Of a stretch of 64,000 nucleotides of DNA, positions 34,517 to 41,671 are shown one piece after another. Source of the DNA: Pelomonas sp. Root1444 (lineage in GTDB: Bacteria > Pseudomonadota > Gammaproteobacteria > Burkholderiales > Burkholderiaceae_C); contig NZ_LMFP01000003.1 of NCBI RefSeq assembly GCF_001426885.1, positions 1,113,701 to 1,177,700 of the forward strand, written 5' to 3'. Both the position numbers and the translations under genes were made by a program. Below the pieces are notes generated by a model. That model did not search any database. It had not been told where the DNA came from and saw only the letters and a program-made list of their open reading frames with translations. Within the stretch, counting starts at the first letter, position 1. Each line of letters starts with the position of its first letter.

Positions 34517-36307
34517 TTAGAAGAGGGCCTCTTCCATTTCCATCAGCGGCGCCAGGCCGGCACGGCAGGTGCGGATCAGGCTGGCTGTCTCGGGCAGCAG
34601 CTTGGCAAAGTAGAAGCGCGCCGTGGCCAGCTTGGCGGTGTAGAACGGATCGCCGCTGTCCTTCTTGGCCAGCGCGATCTTGGCGGCCTGGGCGAAGAAA
34701 TAGGCAAAGGTCATGTGGCCCACCACGCGCAGGTAGTCCACCGCTGCGGCGCCCACTTCGTCGGGGTTGCCGAAGGCCTTCATGCCGAGCTCCTGGGTCA
34801 GCTTGTTGACCTTGTCGCCCAGCTCGGCCAGCGGGTTCACGAACTCCTGCATCGCCTCGTTGGTGCCCTCTTCCTCGATGAAGGCTGCGATCTTCTTGCC
34901 GAACTTCTTCAGCGTGGCGCCGTTGTTGCCCAGCACCTTGCGGCCCAGCAGGTCCAGCGACTGGATGGTGTTGGTGCCCTCGTAGATCATGTTGATGCGC
35001 GCATCGCGCACGAACTGCTCCATGCCCCACTCGTGGATGAAACCGTGGCCGCCGAACACCTGCATGCAGTGCGACGTGGCGAGCCAGCCGTTGTCGGTGA
35101 TGAAGGCCTTGATGATGGGCGTCAGCAGCGCGACTTCGGCATCGGCTTCCTTGCGCTCGTCCTCGTCGTCGCTCTTCAGCGCCTTGTCCAGCTGCAGCAC
35201 CGTGTAGGCCTGCAGCATGCGGCCGCCCTCGGCGAAGGCGCGGGCGGTCAGCAGCATCTTGCGCACGTCGGGGTGCACGATGATGGGGTCGGCCGGCTTG
35301 TCCGGCGCCTTGGGGCCGGACAGCGCGCGCATCTGCAGGCGGTCCTTCGCGTAGGCCACGGCGTTCTGGTAGGCCACCTCGGTCAGGCCCAGCGACTGGT
35401 TGCCCACGCCCAGGCGGGCCGCGTTCATCATGACGAACATCGCCGCCAGGCCCTTGTTGGGCTGGCCCACCAGCGTGCCGTTGGCGCCTTCCAGGACGAT
35501 CTGCGCAGTGGCGTTGCCGTGGATGCCCATCTTGTGCTCCAGGCCGGCGCAGAAGATGCCGTTGCGCGAGCCCAGCGAGCCGTCGGCGTTGACGTTGAAC
35601 TTGGGCACGACGAACAGCGAGATGCCCTTGCTGCCCTGAGGCGCGTCAGGCAGGCGGGCCAGCACCAGGTGGATGATGTTGTCGGCCATGTCGTGCTCGC
35701 CGGCCGAGATGAAGATCTTGGCGCCGGTGAGCTTGTAGGTGCCGTCGGGCTGCGGCTCGGCCTTGGTGCGCAGCATGCCGAGGTCGGTGCCGCAATGCGG
35801 CTCGGTCAGGCACATCGTGCCGGTCCACTCGCCGCTGGTCAGCTTGGGCAGGTAGGTGGCTTGCTGCTCGGGCGTGCCATGGGCGTGCAGGGCCTCGTAG
35901 GCGCCGTGGCTCAGGCCCGGGTACATCGTCCAGGCCTGGTTGGCCGAGTTCAGCATCTCGTAGAAGAACTGGTTCACCAGGTGCGGCAGGCCCTGGCCGC
36001 CGAACTCGGGGTCGCAGGAAAGCGCCGGCCAGCCGCCTTCGACGTACTGCTTGTAGGCCTCCTTGAAGCCCTTGGGCGGCGTCACCTCGTGGGTGGCCTT
36101 GTCCAGGGTGCAGCCTTCGGCGTCGCCGCTCAGGTTGATGGGCGCGATGACTTCGGCCGCGAACTTGCCGCCTTCCTCGAGCACCGCGTTGATCGTGTCG
36201 GCGTCGATGTCCTCATGACCGGGCAGCATCTTCAGCTCGTCGACAACGTTCAACAGCTCGTGCATGACGAACTGCATGTCACGCATGGGCGGGGTGTACT
36301 GGGGCAT
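34517..36307 (-). CDS. Acyl-CoA dehydrogenase with extra C-terminal domain (FadE/DmdC-like)
   Basis: 596-residue flavoprotein, longer than classic 380-residue enzymes because of an N-terminal extension (PQYTPPMRDMQFVMHELLNV) and a C-terminal acyl-CoA-dehydrogenase-C domain. FAD and substrate motifs include MCLTEPHCGTDLGMLRT, KIFISAGEHDM and QVFGGHGFIHEWGMEQFVRDARINMIYEGTN. Introduces the first double bond in beta-oxidation. First structural gene of the operon, 35 bp after its TetR regulator. The length matches B. subtilis FadE. Confidence 0.94.
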   Translation of the reverse strand: MPQYTPPMRDMQFVMHELLNVVDELKMLPGHEDIDADTINAVLEEGGKFAAEVIAPINLSGDAEGCTLDKATHEVTPPKGFKEAYKQYVEGGWPALSCDPEFGGQGLPHLVNQFFYEMLNSANQAWTMYPGLSHGAYEALHAHGTPEQQATYLPKLTSGEWTGTMCLTEPHCGTDLGMLRTKAEPQPDGTYKLTGAKIFISAGEHDMADNIIHLVLARLPDAPQGSKGISLFVVPKFNVNADGSLGSRNGIFCAGLEHKMGIHGNATAQIVLEGANGTLVGQPNKGLAAMFVMMNAARLGVGNQSLGLTEVAYQNAVAYAKDRLQMRALSGPKAPDKPADPIIVHPDVRKMLLTARAFAEGGRMLQAYTVLQLDKALKSDDEDERKEADAEVALLTPIIKAFITDNGWLATSHCMQVFGGHGFIHEWGMEQFVRDARINMIYEGTNTIQSLDLLGRKVLGNNGATLKKFGKKIAAFIEEEGTNEAMQEFVNPLAELGDKVNKLTQELGMKAFGNPDEVGAAAVDYLRVVGHMTFAYFFAQAAKIALAKKDSGDPFYTAKLATARFYFAKLLPETASLIRTCRAGLAPLMEMEEALF

Positions 36308-36342
36308 CGGGTACTCCTGGAACGGTCTGTGTAGTGATGGGG

Positions 36343-37077
36343 TTAGCGCTTGGCAGCGCCGGTCTTGGGCGACTTGCGCGCACGGTCGAGCTCAAGGCCG
36401 GCCGGCGTGGCATAGAACTGGATGGTCCGGTCGAAACCGGTGCCGGCGCGCGCGAGGGCGCCGGGGATGCGCATGAAGCGCGCATCGTGGTGCAGCGAAA
36501 GGATCAGGCCGTGCAGTTCGAACACGATCTGCTCGACATCCGCATCGGCCCGCAGATGGCCTTCCTCGACGGACAGCACGATGGCCTTGTGCAGCGCCGC
36601 ATGCCAGGCCTTGACCATGGCGACCAGCGCATCGCGCACCGGGCCGGGCCGGTCGTCGAACTCGACGGCGCCGCTGATGTAGATGCAGCCCGAGTCCACC
36701 TCGACCGACACGCGGCGCACCCAGCGCTCGAACATCGCGCGCAGCCGCGGCAGCCCGCGTGGCTCGCGAATGGCGGTGAAGAAGACTTCTTCCTCGAACT
36801 TGGCGTGGTACTCGGTGACGACCGCGATCTGCAGTTCCTCGCGCGAGCCGAAGTGGGCGAACACGCCCGACTTGCTCATGCCGGTCACATCCGCCAGCGC
36901 GCCGATGGACAACCCCTCCAGGCCCATGTGCGAGGCCAGGCCGAGGGCGGCGTCGAGGATGGCGGCGCGGGTCTGCTGGCCCTTCTGCAGAGAGCGCGCC
37001 ACCCCGGCGGATTTGGGCACCGGCTTGGCGGCGCGCAGCGGGGCGGCTTTCTTGGCGGGGACGGGCAGCGTGGACAC
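36343..37077 (-). CDS. TetR-family regulator of the beta-oxidation operon
   Basis: 244 residues. A basic 30-residue N-terminal tail precedes the helix-turn-helix (TRAAILDAALGLASHMGLEGLSIGALADVTGMSKSGVFAHFGSREELQIAVV, about 36-85); the rest is a ligand-binding helical domain. The upstream region holds a perfect palindrome (37104-37115). It is the first gene of the minus-strand run reaching 27687, so it is probably autoregulated and derepressed by acyl-CoA, as for other FadR/PsrA-like TetR proteins (inference). Confidence 0.9.
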   Translation of the reverse strand: MSTLPVPAKKAAPLRAAKPVPKSAGVARSLQKGQQTRAAILDAALGLASHMGLEGLSIGALADVTGMSKSGVFAHFGSREELQIAVVTEYHAKFEEEVFFTAIREPRGLPRLRAMFERWVRRVSVEVDSGCIYISGAVEFDDRPGPVRDALVAMVKAWHAALHKAIVLSVEEGHLRADADVEQIVFELHGLILSLHHDARFMRIPGALARAGTGFDRTIQFYATPAGLELDRARKSPKTGAAKR

Positions 37078-37103
37078 GGACGGAGTGGACTCTGGAATAA
37101 AAC

Positions 37104-37115
37104 GAACGATCGTTC
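37104..37115. promoter_or_regulatory. TetR-type operator palindrome GAACGATCGTTC
   Basis: A perfect 12-bp palindrome embedded in an A/T-rich patch (AAAAC before, TATTTTG after), 27 bp before the TetR start codon. Such CGAACGATCGTTC-like sites are typical TetR operators. It is the most A/T-rich spot of the 209-bp divergent region, so it probably overlaps the promoter. Confidence 0.7.
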
Positions 37116-37286
37116 TATTTTGCAGGTCGCTCGCGTGACAGCGCCAGCTTGCCCTGGCGATTTCTAGGGTGATGTGCCTAATACTGCCGCGGACCTAGGG
37201 ATGACCCGGAGGGCCGGGCCGTCACGGGCCCGCGCTTGAGCGGCGGAGGCCTTCTGCAGTAGTCTCACGCTTGGAGGTTGACTTCT

Positions 37287-37844
37287 GTGGATGTGCTCCA
37301 ACTCGATGTCTCCGGCCGCCCCCAGGCCTGGATCACGACCCGCGAAGCGGCCGTGATCTACGCCTGCGACGGCGTCGCCTGGACGCTGGGCGACCCCTGC
37401 CAGGTGCTGCGCGGTGGCTGGCAGCGCCTGTCGGGCCGCCAGTCGCGCATCGAGGTGCATTCCATCATCGCCGTGCGCGGCGCGGTACCCAGCCGGGCCT
37501 GGCGCCAGGCGCCGGCGCTGTCCAACGCCAAGCTGTTCGCGCGCGATCGCTTCGTGTGCGCCTACTGCGGCCACCGGCATGACGTCGAGGACCTGACCCG
37601 CGAACACATCCAGCCGACCTCGCGCGGCGGCCGGGACACCTGGATGAACTGCATCACGGCCTGCCGGTCCTGCAACGGCCGCAAGGGCAGCCGCATGCCG
37701 GAGGAGGCGCATATGAGCCTGCTCTACCTGCCCTACGTGCCCAGCCTGCACGAGGACATGATCCTGCGCGGCCGCCGCATCCTGGCCGACCAGATGGAGT
37801 TCCTGCTGGCCAGCGTGCCGCGCAACTCGCGCCTGCACGGTTGA
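37287..37844 (+). CDS. HNH endonuclease domain protein
   Basis: 185 residues. The C-terminal half is a zinc-bearing HNH domain: CAYCG (C91, C94), REHIQPTSRGG (H107), then WMNCITACRSCNGRKGSR (C126, C129, N130). The N-terminal 80 residues are a beta-rich domain ending in APALSNAKLFARDRF. This is the widespread housekeeping HNH architecture of unknown role, not a restriction enzyme with a visible methylase. The start is GTG at 37287, nine bases after GGAGG; a TTG at 37278 abuts that site and is unlikely. Confidence 0.88.
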   Translation: MDVLQLDVSGRPQAWITTREAAVIYACDGVAWTLGDPCQVLRGGWQRLSGRQSRIEVHSIIAVRGAVPSRAWRQAPALSNAKLFARDRFVCAYCGHRHDVEDLTREHIQPTSRGGRDTWMNCITACRSCNGRKGSRMPEEAHMSLLYLPYVPSLHEDMILRGRRILADQMEFLLASVPRNSRLHG

Positions 37845-37942
37845 CCGTTGCCGGGTAAAGAGTTGTAGCGGCCGGCCACCAGCGGTCAACGGCGGGACAA
37901 TTCGACACGTTGGGCCCGCTGTACCGCCCACGGAGATTCCGA

Positions 37943-38434
37943 ATGTCCAAGCTCATGACCTCCCTCACGCTCGCCGCGGCCCTGGTGCTGTCGGCCTGCT
38001 CGACGACCAGTCCCGACGTCGTCCAGCGCGGTGACGCGCAGCGCCTGTCGCAGGTGCAGGACGCGACCGTGCTGTCCTCCCGCCCCGTCACGGTCGACGG
38101 CTCGCAGAGCGGCGTCGGCGGCGTGGCCGGCGGTGTCACCGGCGCCATCGCCGGCAGCTCGGTCGGCGGGCGCCGTGAAGGCGCGGTCGTCGGCGTCATC
38201 GGCGCCGTGGCCGGTGCCGTCATCGGCAACGCCATCGAGCGCTCGGCCACCAAGGAAGACGCGCTGGAGATCATCGTCCAGCTGCGCAACGGCGAGCGCC
38301 GCGCCATCATCCAGGCCAAGGGCACCGAGAGCTTCAACAGCGGCGACCCCGTCGTGCTGGTGACGACCGGCGGCAAGACCCGCGTGACGCGCGCGCCGGC
38401 CGTCATGCCTGCCGCTTCCGCCAGCAACGGCTGA
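37943..38434 (+). CDS. Glycine-zipper outer-membrane lipoprotein (SlyB/Pcp-like)
   Basis: 163 residues. Lipobox VLSAC near residue 19, then a glycine-zipper segment (about 57-98: GVGGVAGGVTGAIAGSSVGG and GAVVGVIGAVAGAVIGNAIE), then a small beta domain (ALEIIVQLRNGERRAIIQ). Matches the SlyB/17-kDa-antigen family that stiffens the outer membrane. A lone gene on the plus strand; the next gene starts 51 bp later behind a strong hairpin. Confidence 0.88.
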   Translation: MSKLMTSLTLAAALVLSACSTTSPDVVQRGDAQRLSQVQDATVLSSRPVTVDGSQSGVGGVAGGVTGAIAGSSVGGRREGAVVGVIGAVAGAVIGNAIERSATKEDALEIIVQLRNGERRAIIQAKGTESFNSGDPVVLVTTGGKTRVTRAPAVMPAASASNG

Positions 38435-38449
38435 CGGTTCGCCGCGGCG

Positions 38450-38484
38450 AAGGACAATGGCAGGCTTTCAAGCCTGCCATTTCC
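38450..38484 (+). promoter_or_regulatory. Shine-Dalgarno separated from its start codon by a perfect hairpin
   Basis: AAGGA (38450-38454) is followed after one base by a perfect 12-bp inverted repeat with a 2-nt loop (AATGGCAGGCTT-TC-AAGCCTGCCATT, 38456-38481), then TCC and the ATG at 38485. If the hairpin forms in mRNA, only about four unpaired bases separate SD and start. It may instead be a terminator of the upstream lipoprotein gene, but only a TTT follows. Confidence 0.5.
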
Positions 38485-38970
38485 ATGTCCGATTCCGACG
38501 ACGAACCCCTCTACGAAGCGCGCCTGTGGCGCGACAACGGCTGGACCGCGCAGGTCATCAAGAACGAGGACGACGAGGGCTGGGCCGTCGCCATGTTCAA
38601 GGCCGGCGAGAGCGAGCCCGCGCTGGTCGGCCCGTGGACCATGGGCCGCGACAAGAAGAACCCCAAGCCGCTGGACGTCAACGCCTTCAACACGCTGGTG
38701 AAGACGGCGTCCGAAGTGATCCGCCGCCACGAACAGCAGCTGCACGCCCAGCTGAACAAGGCGCTCTACGTCGCGCGCGACGGCAACTGGCTGAAGATCA
38801 CGCTGGAGATCGTGCCCGCCGAGGACGATCCCTACGCCTGGCTCGCCGCCTTCGACGCGGCCGGCGAGAAGCTGGCGCAGGTCAAGGTGCTGGCCGGCTT
38901 CAAGCTCAGCCAGTCGGCCGCCGAGGCCTGGGTGGACAGCGGCTTCGAGCGCCCGGCCGGCCGGGACTGA
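38485..38970 (+). CDS. Conserved hypothetical protein (161 aa)
   Basis: Cytoplasmic, acidic, beginning MSDSDDEPLYEARLWRDNGW, with three short beta strands (WTAQVIKNEDDEGWAVAMF, EPALVGPWTMGRDKKNP, NWLKITLEIVP) around helices. No named family recognised; it looks like a typical small conserved betaproteobacterial protein. Stop codon is directly adjacent to the convergent hydrolase's stop (TGATCA palindrome at 38968-38973). Confidence 0.7.
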   Translation: MSDSDDEPLYEARLWRDNGWTAQVIKNEDDEGWAVAMFKAGESEPALVGPWTMGRDKKNPKPLDVNAFNTLVKTASEVIRRHEQQLHAQLNKALYVARDGNWLKITLEIVPAEDDPYAWLAAFDAAGEKLAQVKVLAGFKLSQSAAEAWVDSGFERPAGRD

Positions 38971-39704
38971 TCAGCCCGCGTCCAGCGCCACGACCACCTG
39001 CGCCGCCGCGTCGCGCGGCAGCGTCGCAACCCGGCGCCCGTCCGGCGCGATGACGACGCTGTCGCCGAAGCCGCGCTGCGCCGGTGCATTCAGCGACTCG
39101 GGCCAGTTGCTCTGCAGCACCCAGGCGCCCAGGTCGCGCGCCAGGCCCGCGGCGCCGAGGCGGTAGGCCTTGCACAGCGCCGACTGCTCGGCGTCGGATT
39201 CGGCGATGTAGCTGGGCCAGAAGACCACGCGCGGCCGCGCATCGCCCGCAGGCAGCGCGGCTCGCAACTCCGGCATGAGGTCGGCGCCGTCGAGCATCTC
39301 GCGGCACAGCACCGACGTCGCCAGCACGCCGCCGATGGCCGTCCAGACACGCGGGCCGCCGCGTGCGAAGAAGCTGGCCTCGCTGTCCGTCAGGCCGCGC
39401 TTGTGGATGCGGCCGAGCTCGCGGCCCGCGGCGTCGATGTAGAGATGGCTGTTGAAGATGACGCCGGCAGCGCCAGGCGCGCGCAGGCGGCGCGCAGCTG
39501 GCGCTCGGCATCGGCCAGCGCCTCGACGTCGAGCAGCTCGGGCACGCGGCGATGAAAGCCGGTCAGCGCCAGCTCGGTGCTCAGCAGCCCGTCGGCACCC
39601 GCCGCCGCCGCGGCCTCCAGCGCCGCCAGCGTCTCGGCGAGGTTGCCGGCCAGAGTGACATGCATGCGGGGCTGGGCGATGGCCCAGCGCGGCGCGCGGC
39701 TCAT
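38971..39704 (-). pseudogene. Carbon-nitrogen hydrolase (nitrilase family), single-base frameshift
   Basis: Start MSRAPRWAIAQPRMHVTLAGNL (39704) continues to about 39468 (RAACARLALPA), where the frame breaks; the rest of the enzyme (VIFNSHLYIDAAGRELGRIHKRGLTDSEASFF, then VLATSVLCREMLDGADL to the end) is in the next frame. One inserted base near 39466-39470 restores 244 residues with the Glu (STELALTGF), Lys (HKRG) and Cys (LCREM) of the nitrilase triad. Its ATG overlaps the stop of the upstream reductase. A recent deletion or a sequencing error; no further decay is seen. Confidence 0.82.
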
Positions 39705-40930
39705 GCGGTGATCTCGAAGGACAAACCGGCGCGCGCCTGCAGGCGCCGCACCAGCGCCAGGCCCATCGCGCTGCCCGGCGTCCAGACGCCGCCGGGCGTG
39801 GCGTCGCGGCCCACGTCCTGCACGAGGCACAGCGCGGCCTCGCTGATGAGCTTGCAGGTCGAGCCGTAGCCGGGGTCGCGGTCGCCCCTGACGATGGCGC
39901 GAAGCGTCTGGCCGCCCGCGGCCCTGCCGGTGAACCAGACCTCGTAGCGCCCGGCTTCGCGCGCCGCCTTGTCCGGGCCGTCGCCGGGCTGGGTCAGCAC
40001 GAAGCGGCGCAGCAGCGCGCGCGTCGGCCCGAAGCCCAGGGCCAGGTTCTGCAGCCTGGTGAAGCGCGCCAGCGCGACGGCCTTCTTGCGGCCCTTGTCG
40101 CCCTGGCCGGGCTTGCCTGTCAGCAGCTTCTCGCTGTAGATGAAGCCCGCGCCCCAGGGGTGGCCGCGCAGCGCGTTGCTGCGGTGCACGTTCTTGGTGT
40201 TGATGGTCGCCATGACGAAGGGGCCGGCCCAGGCGTCGGCCCAGTCGTCGTAGCCGGCGCCCTGGTCGTCGGGCTGCCGCGGGCCCTTGAAGCCGCCGGC
40301 CAGCGCGAAGGGGTTGGCCATCAGCTTGATCTGCGCCGGGTCGCGGCGGACGGCCTCGATGGTTTCCAGCATGCTGGCAAAGGTGCCGCCGGAGAAGGTG
40401 CCCTTGAGCCTGGCGACACGCCCGCGCACCTCGGGCAGCGGCGCGCTAGAGCGGGCCTGCGCCTCGGCCTGCAGGTAGACGACGCCGAGGTCGAAGGGGA
40501 TGGAGTCGAAGCCGCAGGAGAAGACGATGCGCGCGCCGCTTTGTTGCGCCAGCGGCGAGAGCTTGTCGATCATGCGTGCCATCCACAGCGGTTCGCCGCA
40601 GAGGTCGACATAGTCGGTACCCCCTTCGGCGCAGGCGGTGGCGAGCGGCTCGCCGTGCAACTGGTAGGGGCCGACCGTCGTGATGACGCAGCGGGTGCGT
40701 GCGACCAGCGTTTTCAACGCTGCGGCGTCGCCGGCATCGGCCTTCAGCAGCGCGACGGCGGGCGGCAGGTGCAGTTCGTCGCGCACCTTGGCGAGCTTGT
40801 CGAGGCTGCGCCCGGCGATGGCCCAGCGCGCACCGGCGGCGCCGCTGAGGTGCAGGTACTCGGCGACGAGCCGGCCGGTGAAGCCGGTCGCGCCGAAGAC
40901 GATGAGGTCGAATTCCTTCTTGTCGCTCAC
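39701..40930 (-). CDS. Saccharopine-dehydrogenase-like (trans-acting enoyl reductase type) protein
   Basis: 409 residues. NAD(P)-binding motif VFGATGFTGRLVAEYL at residues 11-26, AGRSLDKL, TTVGPYQLHGEPLATACAEGGTDYVDLCGE and the family marker FSCGFDSIPFDLGV. Relatives include mycobacterial trans-acting enoyl reductases and many uncharacterised bacterial enzymes. Begins with GTG overlapping the GNAT stop by 4 bp and ends overlapping the nitrilase start by 4 bp, so the three are translationally coupled. Confidence 0.88.
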   Translation of the reverse strand: MSDKKEFDLIVFGATGFTGRLVAEYLHLSGAAGARWAIAGRSLDKLAKVRDELHLPPAVALLKADAGDAAALKTLVARTRCVITTVGPYQLHGEPLATACAEGGTDYVDLCGEPLWMARMIDKLSPLAQQSGARIVFSCGFDSIPFDLGVVYLQAEAQARSSAPLPEVRGRVARLKGTFSGGTFASMLETIEAVRRDPAQIKLMANPFALAGGFKGPRQPDDQGAGYDDWADAWAGPFVMATINTKNVHRSNALRGHPWGAGFIYSEKLLTGKPGQGDKGRKKAVALARFTRLQNLALGFGPTRALLRRFVLTQPGDGPDKAAREAGRYEVWFTGRAAGGQTLRAIVRGDRDPGYGSTCKLISEAALCLVQDVGRDATPGGVWTPGSAMGLALVRRLQARAGLSFEITA

Positions 40931-41472
40931 GCCGCCCTGCCCTTCATCGCCAGCCAGTCGCTGCGCAACAGCGACAGCGCATGGCAGTCCACATACTCGC
41001 CCGCGACGAAGACGACGCCGCGCTGGATGCCTTCATGCTCGAACCCGCACTTCTCGGCCACGCGCCGCGACGCATGGTTGTGGACGGACATGCCGCAGGA
41101 CAGGCGGTTCACCGGCCAGTTCTCGAACAGGTAGTCCACCAGCAGGCCGGCCGCCTCGGTCGTCAGGCCCTGGCCACGCATCGACACGTCGGCGAGCGTC
41201 CAGCCGATCTCGCGCGCGGTCGTGTAGCGCGCGGCGCTGAAGTGCACCACCTCGCCGATGACGCTGCCGTCCAGCAGGTGGCAGATCAGCAGCCGCTCCA
41301 GGTCCTCGCCCGCGAAGCCGTGCTCCTGCCAACGCCGGTCGATCTGGTGCGGCGGCGTCATGCGCGAGCCGCCGAACGGCCCCCGCACCTGCGGGTCGCC
41401 CAGCATGCGCTTGAGCCAAGGCAGGTCGTCTTCGGTCATGTGCCGCAGGCCGATGCGTTGACCTCTGAGCAT
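40927..41472 (-). CDS. GNAT-family (RimJ/RimL-like) N-acetyltransferase
   Basis: 181 residues of the Acetyltransf_3 type: LRGQRIGLRHMTEDDLPWLKRMLGDPQVRGPFGG at the start, the acetyl-CoA segment SMRGQGLTTEAAGLLVDYLFEN (a Q/RxxGxG variant) and NHASRRVAEKCGFEHEGIQRG near the end. Acceptor unknown. The start at 41472 has GGAGAGG nine bases upstream; the ATG at 41481 directly abuts that site. A terminator-like hairpin ends just before the ribosome-binding site, see the entry at 41493. Confidence 0.85.
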   Translation of the reverse strand: MLRGQRIGLRHMTEDDLPWLKRMLGDPQVRGPFGGSRMTPPHQIDRRWQEHGFAGEDLERLLICHLLDGSVIGEVVHFSAARYTTAREIGWTLADVSMRGQGLTTEAAGLLVDYLFENWPVNRLSCGMSVHNHASRRVAEKCGFEHEGIQRGVVFVAGEYVDCHALSLLRSDWLAMKGRAA

Positions 41473-41492
41473 GGATCTCATCCTCTCCAACG

Positions 41493-41515
41493 AAAAAGCC
41501 CGGCCGGAGCCGGGC
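41493..41515 (-). terminator. Intrinsic terminator or attenuator before the GNAT gene
   Basis: On the minus strand: perfect 7-bp stem GCCCGGC-TCCG-GCCGGGC followed by TTTTT. It lies 150 bp after the acyl-CoA-reductase-like gene and ends only five bases before the GNAT ribosome-binding site (41488-41482), leaving no room for a promoter between hairpin and gene. Confidence 0.8.
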
Positions 41516-41535
41516 CCAGTGCGAAGCGCCGAGTT

Positions 41536-41671
41536 CCGGGCCAAGCGCCGGGCCGCCCCAAGCCGTCCCGACTGGCGGCGCCCAGTGGGCAGCGTGTGCC
41601 TGCCGAAGCGCGGTCTGCAAGACCGACCGGGCACGCCCGCGTTCAGCGCGGCGAGCCTGGACGAAGGGTCA
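41536..41671 (+). repeat. Dispersed hairpin-rich 3'-end element, copy B (diverged)
   Basis: Head TTCCGGGCCAAGCGCCGGGCC and the segment CGCGTTCAGCGCGGCGAGCC plus tail GGACGAAGGGTCA match copies A and C; the centre is diverged but still holds hairpins (GGTCT-GCA-AGACC). The tail's TCA is the stop codon, on the minus strand, of the acyl-CoA-reductase-like gene. The intrinsic terminator at 41493-41515 follows 20 bp beyond its head. Confidence 0.75.

Noticed and set aside
37273-37280. TTG start for the HNH gene at 37278
   Set aside because: It directly abuts GGAGG; the GTG nine bases after that site is better placed.
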